The notes beneath the pieces are model-generated. The model saw nothing but the letters and a program-made list of their open reading frames with translations, was not told the origin of the DNA and did not search any database. This document shows positions 1 to 11,219 of a DNA stretch of 64,000 nucleotides, piece by piece (the stretch's first letter is position 1; every line of letters starts with the position of its first letter). This DNA is from Allium sativum (taxonomy: Eukaryota; Streptophyta; Magnoliopsida; Asparagales; Amaryllidaceae). Both the position numbers and the translations under genes were made by a program. The stretch lies in the NCBI GenBank assembly GCA_030737875.1, contig CM060910.1, forward strand, positions 616,727,303 to 616,791,302, read 5' to 3'.

Positions 1-1830
1 TTGTATGTTTTATTCCATGTAAATGTTCAGTCCCTTGCCGTAGACCATACGGGCTTTCCCATGAGATTCTATATTACTTTAACATAGTTCCATGATCCTT
101 AAGATCGGTTTGGACTGTTACCCTAAACCTAGCTAGGGTCTTCCAACATGAATTATCGTTTGTACAACTAGGACTTATGCTACCTAGGGCTACTAGGGAT
201 TATGCCTACCTATTGCACGTTTTCGTATCTCGGTTTGGGTTCAACCACCTAGGGCCACTAGGGATTACGCTAACCGCCAACCGCGCCCTTTTTCCCACGC
301 ATATATCGTGAATCGTTTTTCCATGACTGTATGCACATGTATCACATCGTGCCATCCGAGTCCTGTCACAGGGCAAATCAAGAAATACAGGACTCGGTCG
401 GGAGCTTTAGATTTATCTGCCGATGCAGATGCTAAGGTCTGTTTTTTCCTATACGTGGCTATGGTCCCACGAGACCACTCCCTCAACTAGTGAAAGACAA
501 GACAGGATAAATCCTGTATGAGAACACAACACTGGCCAACCCACATCCAAGCCTTACCGCACCCATAATTAGATAGCAATTATGGTCTTTTGGGTGTTCT
601 CTGCCTTTCCGTATGTACACGCTTGACCAAAGATGGTAGGTAGCCTGACGAAATGCTATCTAGGGTGCGACCGTGTATCGTCGACTATCCCCTATCCATC
701 CCCGTCTTTAGGTCGCTTGTATAGCAACCAAGGCATACTCTTGGTTCTTCTAACGCAGACCTTAACCTCTCATGAGCCTAGTATAATCACCTGGCAGCTC
801 ATAGAGGGATACCAAGAATACCCTCACGTTCCCCGAAGCCGCTGCTTCGTTACCCAGTTCCCTGGAGCCTTTATCCAAATCAGATACTTGCTCCTACTCG
901 TATACTTAAACGATGACCTACCGTATTAGGTTACTCATCTATCTATGAACTGGTCTAAATTTCCTTGACTAAGAATCATTACTTAGTTATTCTTCAACTA
1001 AGGTTTACCACTTAGCCTTATTCCCGTTATCCTTGTTAACCACGGTTATCCACCTAATCCTCAGAACTAGGGTTTACATAATGGATTAAGTGTCACTTAA
1101 GTTCATGACTTAACCCGTCTACAAATCCTGTCAAAATTGGCTAAGTATCCAAGTTCAAGACTTAACCTACAAACCATGCTCAAGTTGGTTAAGTATATTA
1201 AGCAATTCACGACTTAACCTCATCCAATTATCATTCTAGATTGGTTAAGTATATATTAACTTGACCCTATCAGTTTACTTAGTCAAATCGGTCAAGTGTA
1301 TTCAAGCGATTCGTGACTTAGCCTTATCATGTTTTCACGTTATATTGGTTAAGTATTGGTTAACTTAACCACAATAAATTAACGAGTTAGATTGGTTAAG
1401 TATAGGTCACTTAACCACATCAATTCATCATGTTTAGATTAGTTAAGTGTTTAACTTAACCCCATTAAACTACCAAGTGGGATTAATTAAGTCTAGGCTA
1501 ACTTAACCCCATCCGATTTCCATGTTTAGACTAGATGAGTCTAATCTTAACCCCATCCGTTAACCGTATTTTTCGGTTAAGCGTCATTAAGAAAACTTAC
1601 TTAACCTTACCAAGTTATCGCGTTGGATTGATTAAGTGTTGGTTAACTTAACCCCGTCCACTAGTCATATAAAAATGGTTAAGTGTCATTAGGCAAATCA
1701 AGTTACTTAACCTACCCAACCTTGTCATGTTTTGTTAAGTATCATTAGCCTAATCAAATTACTTAACCCATTTGTCCATGTCATATTTGGTTAAGAGTCA
1801 TTAATCAAATTAACTTAACCCTATCATGTG

Positions 1831-2043
1831 GCATTAATTACTTAATGCACCTTCACCTCTCACATTAGACTTTGTTGTGGTTACTAGTTAAGCCGGTCGG
1901 TTCCGGGTAGCTTTACACCACCACTTGGTCTAACCTCGGGTTCAAGCACAACATGACCAACTTCTCACATTGGGTCCTATTGTTTGCAACTACTAGTTAG
2001 GCTGGTCGGTTCCGGGTAGTTTTACGTTGCAAACTCAACCCAA
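1831..2043. other. LTR hairpin module (small hairpin plus two tandem large hairpins)
   Basis: A small hairpin GCATTAA/TTAATGC lies at 1831-1848. Large hairpin 1 spans 1865-1933, with outer arms TTAGAC/GTCTAA. Large hairpin 2 spans 1970-2043, with outer arms TTGGGT/ACCCAA and inner arms GTTTGCAAC (1982-1990) and GTTGCAAAC (2026-2034). The loop carries the conserved 'ggtcggttccgggtag' block. The arm sequences differ from those in the other LTRs of this window but remain complementary. Confidence 0.7.
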
Positions 2044-3094
2044 CCTCGAGTTGGCCACACTTATATTATCTAAGTGTCATGTCCATTATGTTTCCAACAC
2101 ATATTACAAGTTTTCAAGCAAATGGCTAGACCTAACTTAATAGGTAAATTCCCAATGGGTAGACCTAACTTAATAGGTAAATTCCCAAGCTTATGTTTTC
2201 AAGCATACTTACATGTCAACTTCCATGTTATATTTCAAGTCATGTTTCAAGTATAAACACATGTCATATTTAACGTTACATGTTGTCATGTTTATACCCA
2301 TTTACCCAAATCATGTTCATGTCATTATGTTTTCCCATAATGTGACCCCAACGCTTTTAAACTCGCATAATGGATTCAAAGAAGGAACTTGTCAAAGGCA
2401 TGAGAAAAGGGGGTATAAAGCCACTAGTTGAACATGGTGGCAAATGAGACATAATGTGTTCATTAACTTGCATGTTACATTCTTAAGCCTCAAAAACATG
2501 CATAACGTTCAAACTTGGCAAATAAGCAAATCATGGTGACAAAAGACATGGAATGATGACTAGTAACTCGCATATATCATCATATAAGGGTTATGAGGGT
2601 TCTCATGTTGCATAATGCAACATTTCAACATAAAGGTTGTAGCTTTTAGCTCACAAGATCAAGATAATGAATTCATAAACTTGCATGACATGATAGCATG
2701 TATCATACTAAATGATCAAACCCAAGCTTGCAACATGAACATTTAACCTCATAGTTAATATCTAAGAGTAGGGAAAGGGCTTACATTGTTATGAAGGCAC
2801 AAAAGATATGACAAAGCCCTTATGCAATCAAATAGACCCAAAATGCAAGCTCTAACATAAAAACCCTTGAGCCAAAATGATCAAAACCCTTGAGCCAAAA
2901 TGATCAAAACCCTTGCTTTATGATGCAAAGATAGAAATGACTTGAATGCAAGCTAATGACACTCATACAAGCTTGAAAACACTTGTATGCATGGAAAATC
3001 TCTCATAGAAACAATTTAGAAATTTTATGAAGAGAGTGGAGGCCATGAGAGGTAAAATTTTGCCATAGTTTAGTTGCATGAATAGGTTAGGGTC

Positions 3095-3104
3095 TTATTT
3101 ATAG
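3095..3104 (-). promoter_or_regulatory. Predicted TATA box of the LTR
   Basis: The minus strand reads CTATAAATAA about 490 bases inside the LTR start. This position is comparable to TATA-like sites in the A, B and C LTRs, and like them it is followed by a C/T-rich 'CCCTAACC' stretch. Prediction from position and motif only. Confidence 0.5.
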
Positions 3105-3230
3105 ATTAGGCAAGTGTTTTAGGCCATAGGATTAAACCCTAGTTGCAATCTCAGCCCTTAAAACCGAATCTGGCCCCCAAACTCAACACAAACTCAAAAT
3201 GGTGCACCAGGCAGAACTGCCCAGCTGGAC

Positions 3231-3314
3231 CAAGTCGACAGCCAAGTCGACAGGGCTGTCGACTTGGGTCCAACCAAGTCGACTCCCAAGTCGACAGGGC
3301 TGTCGACTTGGGTG
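3231..3314. repeat. GTCGAC palindrome cluster upstream of the TATA box
   Basis: There are several AAGTCGAC/GTCGACTT units in alternating orientation. The pair CAAGTCGAC...GTCGACTTG can fold on itself more than once. In sense orientation the cluster lies between the LTR start and the predicted TATA box. Confidence 0.7.
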
Positions 3315-3590
3315 CTCTGGCGGGAATTTTCCCGCCTGGCCCAAACTGGCCCAAATTTTCAAATTCAAACTTGAATTTGAAATCTGTTTTTACTTTGAAA
3401 TTTTCTGAAAACTTCGTTGGGCCTTAATCGGGTCATACGGACTCCGATTTTCGAAAACTCGGACTCTATTTCGCGTATTTTTCCGAGACGAACGCAATGG
3501 CACAGCCCGTTTCACTTGATTCAGAATTTATAATTAAATTCTGCCTTGATTCTCTTCTTAACACGTTATCGAAAAATACGGGTTGTTACA

Positions 3591-4337
3591 TTGATCGACT
3601 ACCGATCTCTTCTGGTGGCTGCGCCACTATGGAGTTTCTGCGCGAGGATGGGTTCGGCTGAAATGAATAGTAAAGAGGAAGAAGCTGGAAAATAAAACGT
3701 GGGTTGAGATTATAACTAAGTTAATTATTTAATTATTTTATTAATGTAATCAATATATATAAACCCTCATATCATATCCAAACAGTAACGGAATCGAACG
3801 ATTTCTGATTCGTTGGAATCGCATCGATGAGTACTACATTTCAGAATTGACCAGAATGGAAACGCAGCAAGTTGGAATTTTAACTAAAACACTCGTTTAA
3901 TTTAGTTTAAAAATAAAATCATCAGTTAAAGAATGGCGGAATGGAAACCAAAATGAGAATTAGCTCACTCAAAATTTTGTATAGTTATTTATTTTATAAC
4001 TGAAAATATATAGATTGTCAGTGTTGATTTTTATTTGTTTAATTATGACAAAAATGTTGTACGGTGCTTGTTAGCTCACATTCATTGTTGTTTGAAAACT
4101 ATGGATGATTTAATTGATTGTATTATGTTGTGATTGTGATGTTTAACATATTAAAAATAATGTTAATATTATTGTGGTAGTTGAAATTAAATTATAAATA
4201 TCCATTTATAATTTAAATAGTGAAAATTGGTTAATTACGAAAATAATTCATATCAAATTAGATTTGGTTAAATTTATTAACCAGTGATTAATTTGAATTC
4301 ATTGTTGTTGGTTGAAACTCCACACGGGTCTGGGGAT
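3591..4337 (+). repeat. Left part of LTR fragment D (host sequence of element A)
   Basis: AT-rich noncoding DNA with no credible ORF. Its last bases ('ccacacgggtctggggat') continue directly into 36273 onward once element A is removed. The joined site matches the reverse complement of E2 around 53200-53240 ('ccccacacgggtgttggg'), so this is a fragment of the D/E2 LTR family, plus-oriented. Similarity of the first ~600 bases to E2 is weak by eye, so part of it could be unrelated flank. The GGGAT at 4333-4337 is the left target-site duplication of element A. Confidence 0.55.
4333..4337. other. Left target-site duplication of element A (GGGAT)
   Basis: GGGAT directly precedes TGTAACACCCC at 4338 and recurs directly after GGGGTGTTACA at 36273-36277. 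Confidence 0.9.
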
Positions 4338-4957
4338 TGTAACACCCCACATCCATTAATGTCACTCACTAAGGGAATGCATTAACTTTCATGGAGTATT
4401 ATAAGAGTATAGGATAGAATATCATAAGACAGATATATAAAAAGGTACTTAAGAAAATTCAAAATTTATTCATTGCAGTAGAAAAGCAAAATTTGTCTGG
4501 TTACAACATTAAAACCATATACTAAAGGCAAGTACACAGGTATCCATCTTGTACAAAATTATTATCAGAGTACATAAAAGTAAAACCATAATCCCACTCC
4601 AGATAGCCATAATGGAAAAGAGATAAAGCTGAGCGTTACTTTCAACACTTCCAAGCACTTCAAGAAGAAAGAAATCCAAGTCAAGCTCCACTAGTCCCAC
4701 CCTGAGGACCTAGGGGGAAAAAGGGAAGGAAAGAGGCGAAACAAAAAGGGACAGATACACGTCTGGCAAGTCTAGTGACTTTAGCTATATAATCAGTAAA
4801 GTAACAGGATAAGAACATAAACTGGATATAAGAGATGACTGTAACATAAGCAGATATGACAAGGTAAGCAAGGTAAGTGAGATAGAACAAGATATAATGT
4901 TGATTGCGCTTCTAATCACTATAAGATAATTCCTACACCATACCAATGCTATTTCTA

Positions 4958-5526
4958 GGACTGTTATGGTAATGGTTACCGTTACCATTTAGCAAATACC
5001 GTTACCGTACCGTTTTTACTGGTAAGTCAGAATTGCTTACCGTTACCGTTACCGTTACCGATCGACTGGTATACCGATGACTGGTATACCGATAATCTGG
5101 TAACCGTTACACTGGTAATGGTAAATTACCGTTTTTCTATCAAACTTTATATCTTGACATATTTTTTGTATACAGTGCATCTATAGTATACTATATGTAG
5201 CGTTATTTTATAAAAAACATAAATGAGAAAGAAAATAAGTATACTTGGAATTATTTCACCTAATTATTAAAATAAATATAATAATTTTTTTGGTTTAAAC
5301 GCATGTAATAAAGCGTATCAGATGAATATACTTATGTTTTGAATTAACTGGTAAAATTACCGTTACCGCTGGTATTGAAGAAACGTTACCGATAATTTAC
5401 CGTTAAAACTGGTAAATTTACCGTTACCATACCGTTTTAACTGGTATATCAATTTCAATCAAAAATTGTTACCGATTGACTGGTAATGGTATGGTAATGG
5501 TAAATTTACCGTTACCATAACAGCCC
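4958..5526. mobile_element. MITE-like non-autonomous DNA transposon
   Basis: The segment is absent from the homologous position of the other A LTR (near 34050), so it is an insertion. Its ends are inverted repeats: it starts GGACTGTTATGGTAA and ends TTACCATAACAGCCC, and the symmetry continues inward through runs of GTTACC/GGTAAC. No ORF is seen. If the flanking TA is counted, the ends read TAGGRCTG, which recalls hAT termini, but no clean 8-bp duplication is visible. I leave the superfamily open. Confidence 0.8.
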
Positions 5527-6182
5527 TATATACCGAAAGTTGATCCCTCTTAATAAACATAATAATAATAAAGATGGTAGTTTCATTTATTCCTAGTTGT
5601 TGTCATAGGTGCCGCCTGCTCCTATCTCCACTAGTTGTACCCGCTACCCTCCCTATTTGATTGGCTCCCTAACTCGTAGATACCCATGCTGGTCCCATGG
5701 TAGCGTGTATCACTACCTAATGTGGCAACCCGATACAACTAAAAGGCACAACTTATACCTACATGATGCAACGCCGTCTTACCTGCCAGCCTGGACCCAC
5801 GCACGCACATGACTCCGTTGGGCTTGCACTGCCATCGCTAACTCTTTATTGACCTCTTACAATCAAACCCAGTAAGCATGTCCTGTCCTCGACCTAGTTC
5901 GAGCTCACATAGATACTAAATGGGTTACTAGTTGAAAAGGGTCCCACACTTGACATAAGATTCCCTCATAAGCTTCGTCCCCATTAGGAATTCCCACTTA
6001 ACCCCTCATTATTCCCATGTCTAATCACATGTCTCATCTTGGTTAAGTGTTTTGATTATGTTTTACGTGCTACCCATGTTATCCACTAAACCCTTTTATC
6101 ATACCCATGTCTTACCCGATGTCTTATCTTGGTTAAGTGTTCATTAATTCATTATAACCGTAATCTTGCAAGACCTCCCATA

Positions 6183-6379
6183 TTAGATTGTCATTTTGTG
6201 GTTGCTGGATATGCCGGGCAGATCCGGGCAGGCTTATACCGCAATCTGAATCTAACCTTGTGTCTTCGCATTATTATGCATCTAATTTCTGCCTTTGACC
6301 TCTCACATCAGATTACCAAATTGCAGTTGCTGGATGTGCCGGGCGGCTATGGGCAGTCTTATACCACAATTCGAATCTA
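6183..6379. other. LTR hairpin pair, element A 3' LTR
   Basis: Hairpin 1 spans 6183-6255, with outer arms TTAGATT/AATCTAA and inner TTGTGGT/ACCGCAA. Hairpin 2 spans 6307-6379, with a decayed outer arm TCAGATT against AATCTAA. The loops carry 'gccgggcagatccgggcag' and 'gccgggcggctatgggcag'. Confidence 0.65.
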
Positions 6380-7268
6380 ACCTCGCGTCTTAGGCGTTTA
6401 TTATTACTTTCTTGATTCAAATCCCCATTTTAAATTTTGGAATAAAATGTATTCCAATTACCTATAATTTCCAACCTAAATTATGTTTTTAATCCAAATT
6501 AGGCCTATAATCTTATGTATACATGTTATGCCAAATTACACCCAAATTTATTTGCATTCATTGTTATTAACAATTTATGCCAAACCTCATGTATACAAAT
6601 TATATCCAATCATTCCCAATCCAACTTATGCCAATTCTCACGTATATAATTTATACACAATTATGCTCAAATTGATTTATGAGAATAATCTCATTTTATT
6701 ACAAAATTTCTCCAAATTTTCCCCAATCGTCCAAACGTTATTCGTACGCAAGTTGCAACACAATGTGTTAGGCTTGAAGTTAGCCTAATCTCAAAAAAGA
6801 AAAGGAAAAAAAGAAGGGAAGAGAATCATGTCATCAAAACTGGCATAAAAGAGGCATATGAAACAAGAACTGGCATAGAACAATAAAATAGATCCAACTA
6901 GGCATATGACAACAGTAATTTGGGTATGAATCTGAAAGATAAGAATCTACAAAACTTGATATGATTCGTCTTACTTACAGGCATGATCATTAAATTCAAT
7001 TTAAAATCCTATCACAATTACTTTTTAATTATATGTGAAAGTAACATAGACTCACAACGACAAGAATAAGAAGATAGAATAGATCTGAATTCTGATTTCT
7101 TAATCTGATTAGCTAAAACGTTATTATAGAATTTGATTCTTATCTTCCAATTTGAATACTCCTATTCTGATTTGCTTTGGTGGAGAAGAAGGGGTAGAGT
7201 AATTTAGATTTGAGCTGCATGGAGGCACCATAGATGAATGACAATGAGATTAGGGTTAGGTTTAGGGG

Positions 7269-7279
7269 TATTTTATAGA
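7269..7279 (-). promoter_or_regulatory. Predicted TATA box, A 3' LTR
   Basis: The minus strand reads TCTATAAAATA, about 520 bases from the LTR start, at the same relative place as in the other A LTR (35767-35777). Confidence 0.5.
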
Positions 7280-7424
7280 TGCTCAAGGTGAATTAGGACA
7301 TTTAGATTAGATTAGAACCCATCTAAACTATCCAGACCAAAAAGACATGTCATCCAGCCAATCTAGAAGGACACTTCAGGCCTATACCACCAAAACACGT
7401 CTGTCAGAACTGGACAGATGGGGG

Positions 7425-7510
7425 GTCGACACCCCTATAGGGTGGTCGACACCTATGTCGACTCCCTTGGAGGGTCGACACCTATGTTGACTCCCTTGGG
7501 GGGTCGATAC
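7425..7510. repeat. GGTCGACACC palindrome cluster in A LTR
   Basis: There are four units of the type GGTCGACACC or ATGTCGACTCC, each about 20-25 bases apart. They lie upstream of the TATA-like site in sense orientation. The counterpart in the other A LTR is at about 35930-35985. Confidence 0.65.
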
Positions 7511-7797
7511 TTTAGAGCGGGAGATTTCCCGCTCACCCATATTTTACTAGTTTTGATTTTTGAACTTGTTTTTGATTTTTAATTATTACTTCAATTCAAA
7601 TTTTGCTAATTCCTGAATTCTTCTAAGCTTCGTTACTTCTTCATATGATATTCGATTTATGCATACTCGGACTCTATTGCAAGAAGAATTCCAAGACGAA
7701 TGCAATGGCGCAACTCGTTTCCCTTATTTCTTCTTATAAAAATTAAGTATTCTTTAATTATCCCTTATGTCACGTTTTAAAATTATGAGGTGTTATA

Positions 7798-7832
7798 TTC
7801 TCCACTCCTTAAAGGATTTCGTCCCCAAAATC
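7798..7832 (-). other. Polypurine tract and adjacent hairpin of element A
   Basis: The minus strand reads GATTTTGGGGACGAAATC (7815-7832), then AAGGAGTGGAGAA directly before the LTR. This is the expected plus-strand priming site, and the hairpin next to it recurs in B, C and F. Confidence 0.75.
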
Positions 7833-8395
7833 AAGTTAAGAAGAACGTATCCTACCATCCAATCACCCATCTACTCATCCATCATCCACAAGAATCCATT
7901 GTCCTTAAAAGATTTCTACTACTATATGAACATATGCAAAAGTGTGTGTATATGTCCTCTATCTAATGCAAAGATCTGGCGGTCAACTGATTCAATTGAC
8001 CTCCTTAATGCAAAATATGATATTGCCTTGCGCCCATTATGTATGCAAAAGAATCCTAATGATACATATCATTTCTATATGAGTGTACAACCATTCATTC
8101 AAAAGCAACATCCATATGATAACACATTAAATATACATCCATTAACTTAAATATGCACACTCACTCATCTGCAATATGAAAGTTATTGAGCCGATCTAGT
8201 GCCTAATGTGTGAGTAAATGCATCCACGAGCAAACAATTACATCCACTTGCATCCACCAAACATAACATGTCTCAAACACATGTTTACAACCATAGGATT
8301 TTCTACCTAAGGGTCGAAGATATAATCGAGAGGATACACTAAATGATAGAGCAAGTACAAATAAATTAGTAAAAAAAGGAGAAGTTAAGAACATA
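7833..8395 (-). other. 3' untranslated region of element A
   Basis: Noncoding in sense. It contains an imperfect dyad GGTCAACTG...CAATTGACC (about 7980-8003) that recurs in B (about 11990-12010) and C (about 24410-24432). Nothing else is recognised. Confidence 0.6.
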
Positions 8396-8494
8396 CCCTC
8401 AAAGAAGAATGGGTACGACGCGCGTATCTTGTCTTCAGTCTCCCAAGTCGCGTCTCTTTGATCATCTCCCTATTGGACTTTAACCGGCTTGACC
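8396..8494 (-). pseudogene. Element A chromodomain, C-terminal end (split by B)
   Basis: Read on the minus strand, this continues the integrase/chromodomain reading frame that stops at 18206. It has the group II chromodomain signature GDDQRDATWETEDKIR followed by a YPFFFEGM tail. The codon before GDD, Trp in element B's copy (VQWGDD), is a TAG stop here. The domain would tether the integration complex to chromatin. Element B inserted into it, and the TGACC at 8490-8494 is the target duplication. The sequence is clearly non-functional. Confidence 0.85.
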
Positions 8495-9735
8495 TATAAC
8501 ACCCCACGTTCGTTAATGTCACTCACAAAGGGAATGCATTAAGGTTCGCGGAGTATTATAAGAGTATAGAACAAAATATCACAAGACAGATACATAAAGC
8601 AATAATTGAAAATTTTATAACTTTATTGCAGCGGAAACAGAAAATAAGTTTGGTTACATCTTCAAACACCAAAACCAAGTACATCATATCAGTCTTGTAC
8701 AAAAGCTGTCAGAGTACGTTTTTTAAAACCATAATCCCATATCTTAAAGCCATAATAAAAAGGAGATAAAATTGAACTTTACTTTTAGCAATCCAGGCAC
8801 TTCCAAAAGAGAGAGAAAGAGATCCAAATCAAGCTCCACTAGGCCCAACCTGAGAACAAGGGGGGAGACAGAAAGAAAGGAGGCGAAACAAACGAGGCCA
8901 GACATAAAGTCTGGCGAGTCCAGTAACTTTAACAATATAATTATTAAAGTAATAGGATAAGATCATAAACTGGAAAGTAAGAAATGACTGTAACATAAGC
9001 ATGAATGACAAGGTAGGCAAGATGGATAAGATAACCATTGGTTGCGTTTCTAATCACTATAAGATAATTCCTACACTGCACCAATGCTAGTTACACCGTA
9101 ACTTTACTAGTTCCATACTGAGAGTTGATCCCAACCCCGCACTTGGTAGCCCTCAGGCATAACATCTAGTAAGAGGTATCCACCCTATACAATCCTCGAC
9201 AGCCTACTTGCCCATAATAGATACTAGATGTCCCCACACTACCCCTAATTGATCAACTCCCTAAATCGCATGTATTTATTACTTGTGTCGTTCGGCTCCG
9301 TTTGTTTGTAGATACCTGTGCTAGTCCCACCATGGGGTGTATCAATCCCTATGATGGCAACCCGACATAATTCAAGATGCACAGTGTATAACTACTGATT
9401 CCCATTGCCTGATTTTTCCACTCTGGAGCACGTGCATGCCCGTACTCCGTCGGAACCTACACTGATGCACCATCCGCCGCTATTTTTACCGCTTATAATC
9501 AGTCCAGTAATCGTGCCCCACCCTTCATAGTTCAGGGTACCATGATACATCTATGTGGGTTACTGCTGAAATGGGTCCCCATTACTAGGGTTTCCTAATC
9601 AGCATGTTATAACGGTTAAGTGTTCTCAATTTAACATAACCCCACTCATTTGTTTAATTAACATGTTGTATTTGGTTAAGTGTCACCTATTCATATGTTA
9701 CTTTACCTTGCCATTCTTAGCATGTCTGTTCATTG

Positions 9736-9950
9736 GCATTAATTGATTTATTAATGCACCAACCTCTCATATTAGAGCTGTTGTTTGCGGTTGCTGGATG
9801 TGTCGGGTGGTTCCGATCAGACTTCAACCGCAAACTCATTCTAACCTCAGGTTTTAGGCTTGATGCGCTAACCTCTCAAATTAGACCTGTTGTTGCGGTT
9901 GCTGGATGTGCCAGGCGGTTCCGGGCAGTCTTACACTGCAGCTCAATCTA
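9736..9950. other. LTR hairpin module, B 3' LTR
   Basis: A small hairpin GCATTAA/TTAATGC lies at 9736-9757. Hairpin 1 (9772-9844) has perfect inner arms TTTGCGGTT and AACCGCAAA. Hairpin 2 (9881-9950) has arms TTGCGG against CTGCAG, partly decayed. The loops have 'ggtggttccgatcag' and 'ggcggttccgggcag'. Confidence 0.7.
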
Positions 9951-10474
9951 CCCTCGGGTTAGGCATGTTCATCTTTTATCCAATTTACATATTTACCATA
10001 CATGTCCAAGTCAAGATTTTTGTATGCCAATTATCCATAAGTGTAGTCAATTCCAGTTACGTCCCATATACTTGTTATGTCCAAAATTAATTATATGACT
10101 ACAACCCAATTTTTGCCAATTACATAATATTCAACTTTTACCCAAACTTTCCCCCAACGTTCCCACGTCGTTCGTACGTATAATTCATGTAATACGTTAG
10201 GCTCGCAATTAGCCCAACTCATAAAAAGGAAAAAGGGAAGAAACACATGACATCATAACTGGCATAAAACAATATAGAACAAATTAAGTATGGGTAACAT
10301 AAACTTGGCATAGAACATCATAAATCTAGTTAAGCATATAAAAGTGAACTAGCATATAAGATAGATCCAATCAACATATGGAATGCGAACTAGCGTAGAT
10401 CTAAACTTATAAACATAATCTTACACAGATCTAAACATATGAACTGGTATGGATATAAACATATGAATATAAAC

Positions 10475-10835
10475 TTGCATAACTTGCTTCGATGAACATA
10501 ACTTGCATATAAAATTGCATAACTTGCATAGATGAACATAACTTGCATATAAACTTGCATAGATCATAACTTGCATAGACGAACATAACTTGCATATATA
10601 CTTGCATAAAACATAACTTGCATATAAACTTACATAGATCATAACTTGCATATAAACTTGCATAAAACATAACTTGCATATAAACTTGCAAAACTTGCAT
10701 ATAAAATTGCATAGATCTTAACTTGTATAGATCATAACTTGCATATAAACTTGCATAAAACATAACTTGCATATAAACTTGCACAACTTGCATATAAACT
10801 TGCATAACTTGCGTATAAACTTGCATAGAATGAAT
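10475..10835. repeat. Tandem array of 'cataacttgcatataaac' units
   Basis: Around a dozen degenerate units of roughly 21-33 bp are built on ATAACTTGCATATAAACTTGC. The same array occurs in the other B LTR at about 16915-17250. It creates long but meaningless ORFs rich in MQVYMQV. Confidence 0.85.
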
Positions 10836-11219
10836 CTAACCAAACATATGTAATTAGATATAGGAATTAATATCATAAAATGAATCTAATTACATATGAT
10901 AACAAATTGGCATATATTAACAAAATAGATGATAACAGAACTGGCTAATAGCGTATGATTCAACAGGCATATTCACACAGTCCAGATCACAACTTATCAC
11001 AATTATTTTAATTAATTATCTTGTGAAAGCAACTATACTCATAGAGAAGAGAATTGGGCGTTCGTAGAATCGTTCTCCTTTTTACAATTCTTAGGCTTTG
11101 ATCTTTATCTTTCATCTTGAATTTGATTAGTTATGGTGGAGGCTATGTTAGTTTAGGATGTAGCAGCATGGCGGCTTATGAATGAATTTAGTTTAGATTA
11201 GGGTTTAGGTTTATGTGTG

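Larger units (their letters stand above)
1..3590 (-). repeat. LTR fragment of a Ty3/gypsy element (left end outside window)
   Basis: The segment ends in GGGTTGTTACA, the terminus expected for LTRs that begin TGTAACACCC on the opposite strand, so its sense strand is minus. Its last ~200 bases match the corresponding ends of the LTRs of elements A and C (the block with 'gagacgaacgcaatggcaca' followed by a cccgttt run). It also has the same internal order: GGTTAAGT/ACTTAACC array (about 1080-1830), hairpin pair (1865-2043), TATA box (3095-3104) and GTCGAC cluster (3231-3314). It contains small tandem duplications, including a ~32-bp unit at 2128-2187 and a 23-bp unit near 2870-2910. No coding region is visible. 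Whether it is a solo LTR or the end of a full element cannot be decided, because its left side lies outside the window. Confidence 0.8.
4338..7797 (-). repeat. 3' LTR of element A, carrying a MITE
   Basis: It starts TGTAACACCCCACATCC and ends TGTTATA, a decayed TGTTACA. It aligns along its length with the other LTR of A at 33430-36272. The length excess is mostly explained by the 569-bp MITE at 4958-5526. It includes a hairpin pair (6183-6379), a GTCGAC-type cluster (about 7425-7510) and a TATA-like site (7269-7279). No gene is seen. Confidence 0.9.

Noticed and set aside
633..929. 98-codon plus-strand ORF near the window start
   Set aside because: It lies inside LTR sequence with no recognisable motif, and the sense strand of this LTR is minus.
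10421..10826. 131-codon minus-strand ORF with repeated MQVYMQV
   Set aside because: Caused by the 'aacttgcat' tandem array in the B LTR. No start context, and it is not conserved as a frame in the other LTR.
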